The translations under genes were made by a program, and so were the position numbers. Positions 6,884-7,169 of a DNA stretch of 7,169 nucleotides are shown piece by piece. This DNA comes from an uncultured beta proteobacterium (GTDB taxonomy: Bacteria > Pseudomonadota > Gammaproteobacteria > Burkholderiales > Rhodocyclaceae), in NCBI GenBank assembly GCA_903917505.1, contig CAIXAY010000404.1, positions 1-7,169 of the forward strand, written 5' to 3'. The notes under the pieces are model-generated. The model was not told where the DNA came from and ran no database searches. It saw nothing but the letters and a program-made list of their open reading frames with translations. Within the stretch, counting starts at the first letter, position 1. Every line of letters begins with the position of its first letter.

Positions 6884-7169
6884 GCTGCACCTGCAGCGCG
6901 GCCGCCTGCTCGAACGCATCGCGGCGCAACGCGCGGCGCTGCGCCGCGTTGCGCAGCCGGTGTACGCCGCCTTGTACAAGGCGGATCGCGTCGTCGCCCG
7001 CGTACGCTCGGTCGTCGATTATGTGAAACAGCACCCGGGCATTGCCGCGCTGGCCATGGCCGGCCTGTTCATCATCAAGGGCAAGCGCATCTGGCGGCTG
7101 GCCAAGCGCGGTTTCGTCGCGTGGCGAATCTGGCAGACTTTTGGAAAGAAACTTGCATCATGGGTAACA
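6864..7169 (+). CDS. YqjK-like basic protein (3' end outside window)
   Basis: An open frame of 102 codons runs from the ATG at 6864 to the last base, with no stop. YqjK-like proteins are about 100 residues, so little should be missing. The start MNPGLNELHLQRGRLLERI matches the family's typical Arg/Leu-rich start. Residues 1-55 are a very basic helix. A short hydrophobic segment (about 58-71) is followed by more Arg, Lys and Trp (K72-K81, W87, W90). The protein is probably inner-membrane associated; its function is unknown. The start overlaps the end of the yqjE-like gene by 20 bases, which together with the shared order (yqjD, yqjE, yqjK) argues for one operon with coupled translation. An alternative start further in cannot be excluded. 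Confidence 0.8.
   Translation, partial: MNPGLNELHLQRGRLLERIAAQRAALRRVAQPVYAALYKADRVVARVRSVVDYVKQHPGIAALAMAGLFIIKGKRIWRLAKRGFVAWRIWQTFGKKLASWVT

Noticed and set aside
6167..6979. A 270-codon frame antisense to the yqjD/yqjE/yqjK-like genes
   Set aside because: It runs opposite three genes that each match a known family and shows typical shadow composition.

Overview
The window reads as GC-rich chromosomal DNA of a betaproteobacterium. The Rhodocyclales are the best guess, from the gene order and protein motifs seen; no search was possible, so the family is inference. The gene content is mostly housekeeping. Ten protein-coding genes are supported, two of them cut by the window edges. No rRNA, tRNA, CRISPR array, insertion sequence or phage was recognised.

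Left block, + strand (1-3736): the tRNA-dependent amidotransferase operon, gatC (3' end only) - gatA - a small lipoprotein gene - gatB. GatCAB converts Asp-tRNA(Asn) and/or Glu-tRNA(Gln) to the correctly charged Asn-/Gln-tRNA. gatC and gatA overlap by ATGA. gatA and the lipoprotein gene overlap by TTGA, using a TTG start. gatB follows 12 bases after the lipoprotein stop. The lipoprotein is the odd member: an exported, six-cysteine protein placed between subunits of a cytoplasmic enzyme.

Middle block: gatB converges on a two-gene minus-strand unit, pyrE (orotate phosphoribosyltransferase, pyrimidine synthesis) followed by an exported coiled-coil protein whose start overlaps the pyrE end by 23 bases. 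Two small hairpins lie at the end of the coiled-coil gene, where the two transcripts meet. pyrE is divergent from xthA (an exonuclease III / AP endonuclease of the ExoA/APE1 type), and the two share a 48-base intergenic region.

Right block, + strand (5909-7169): a 237-base non-coding stretch, AT-richer in its second half, leads into a three-gene envelope cassette. It encodes a DUF883/YqjD-type membrane-anchored protein, a YqjE-type two-helix holin-superfamily membrane protein, and a YqjK-like basic protein still open at the right edge. The order matches the yqjD-yqjE-yqjK cluster of enterobacteria.

I found no clear sign of a new defence or mobile system. The best candidates for a second look are the lipoprotein embedded in the gatCAB operon and the secreted cysteine/coiled-coil protein coupled to pyrE.
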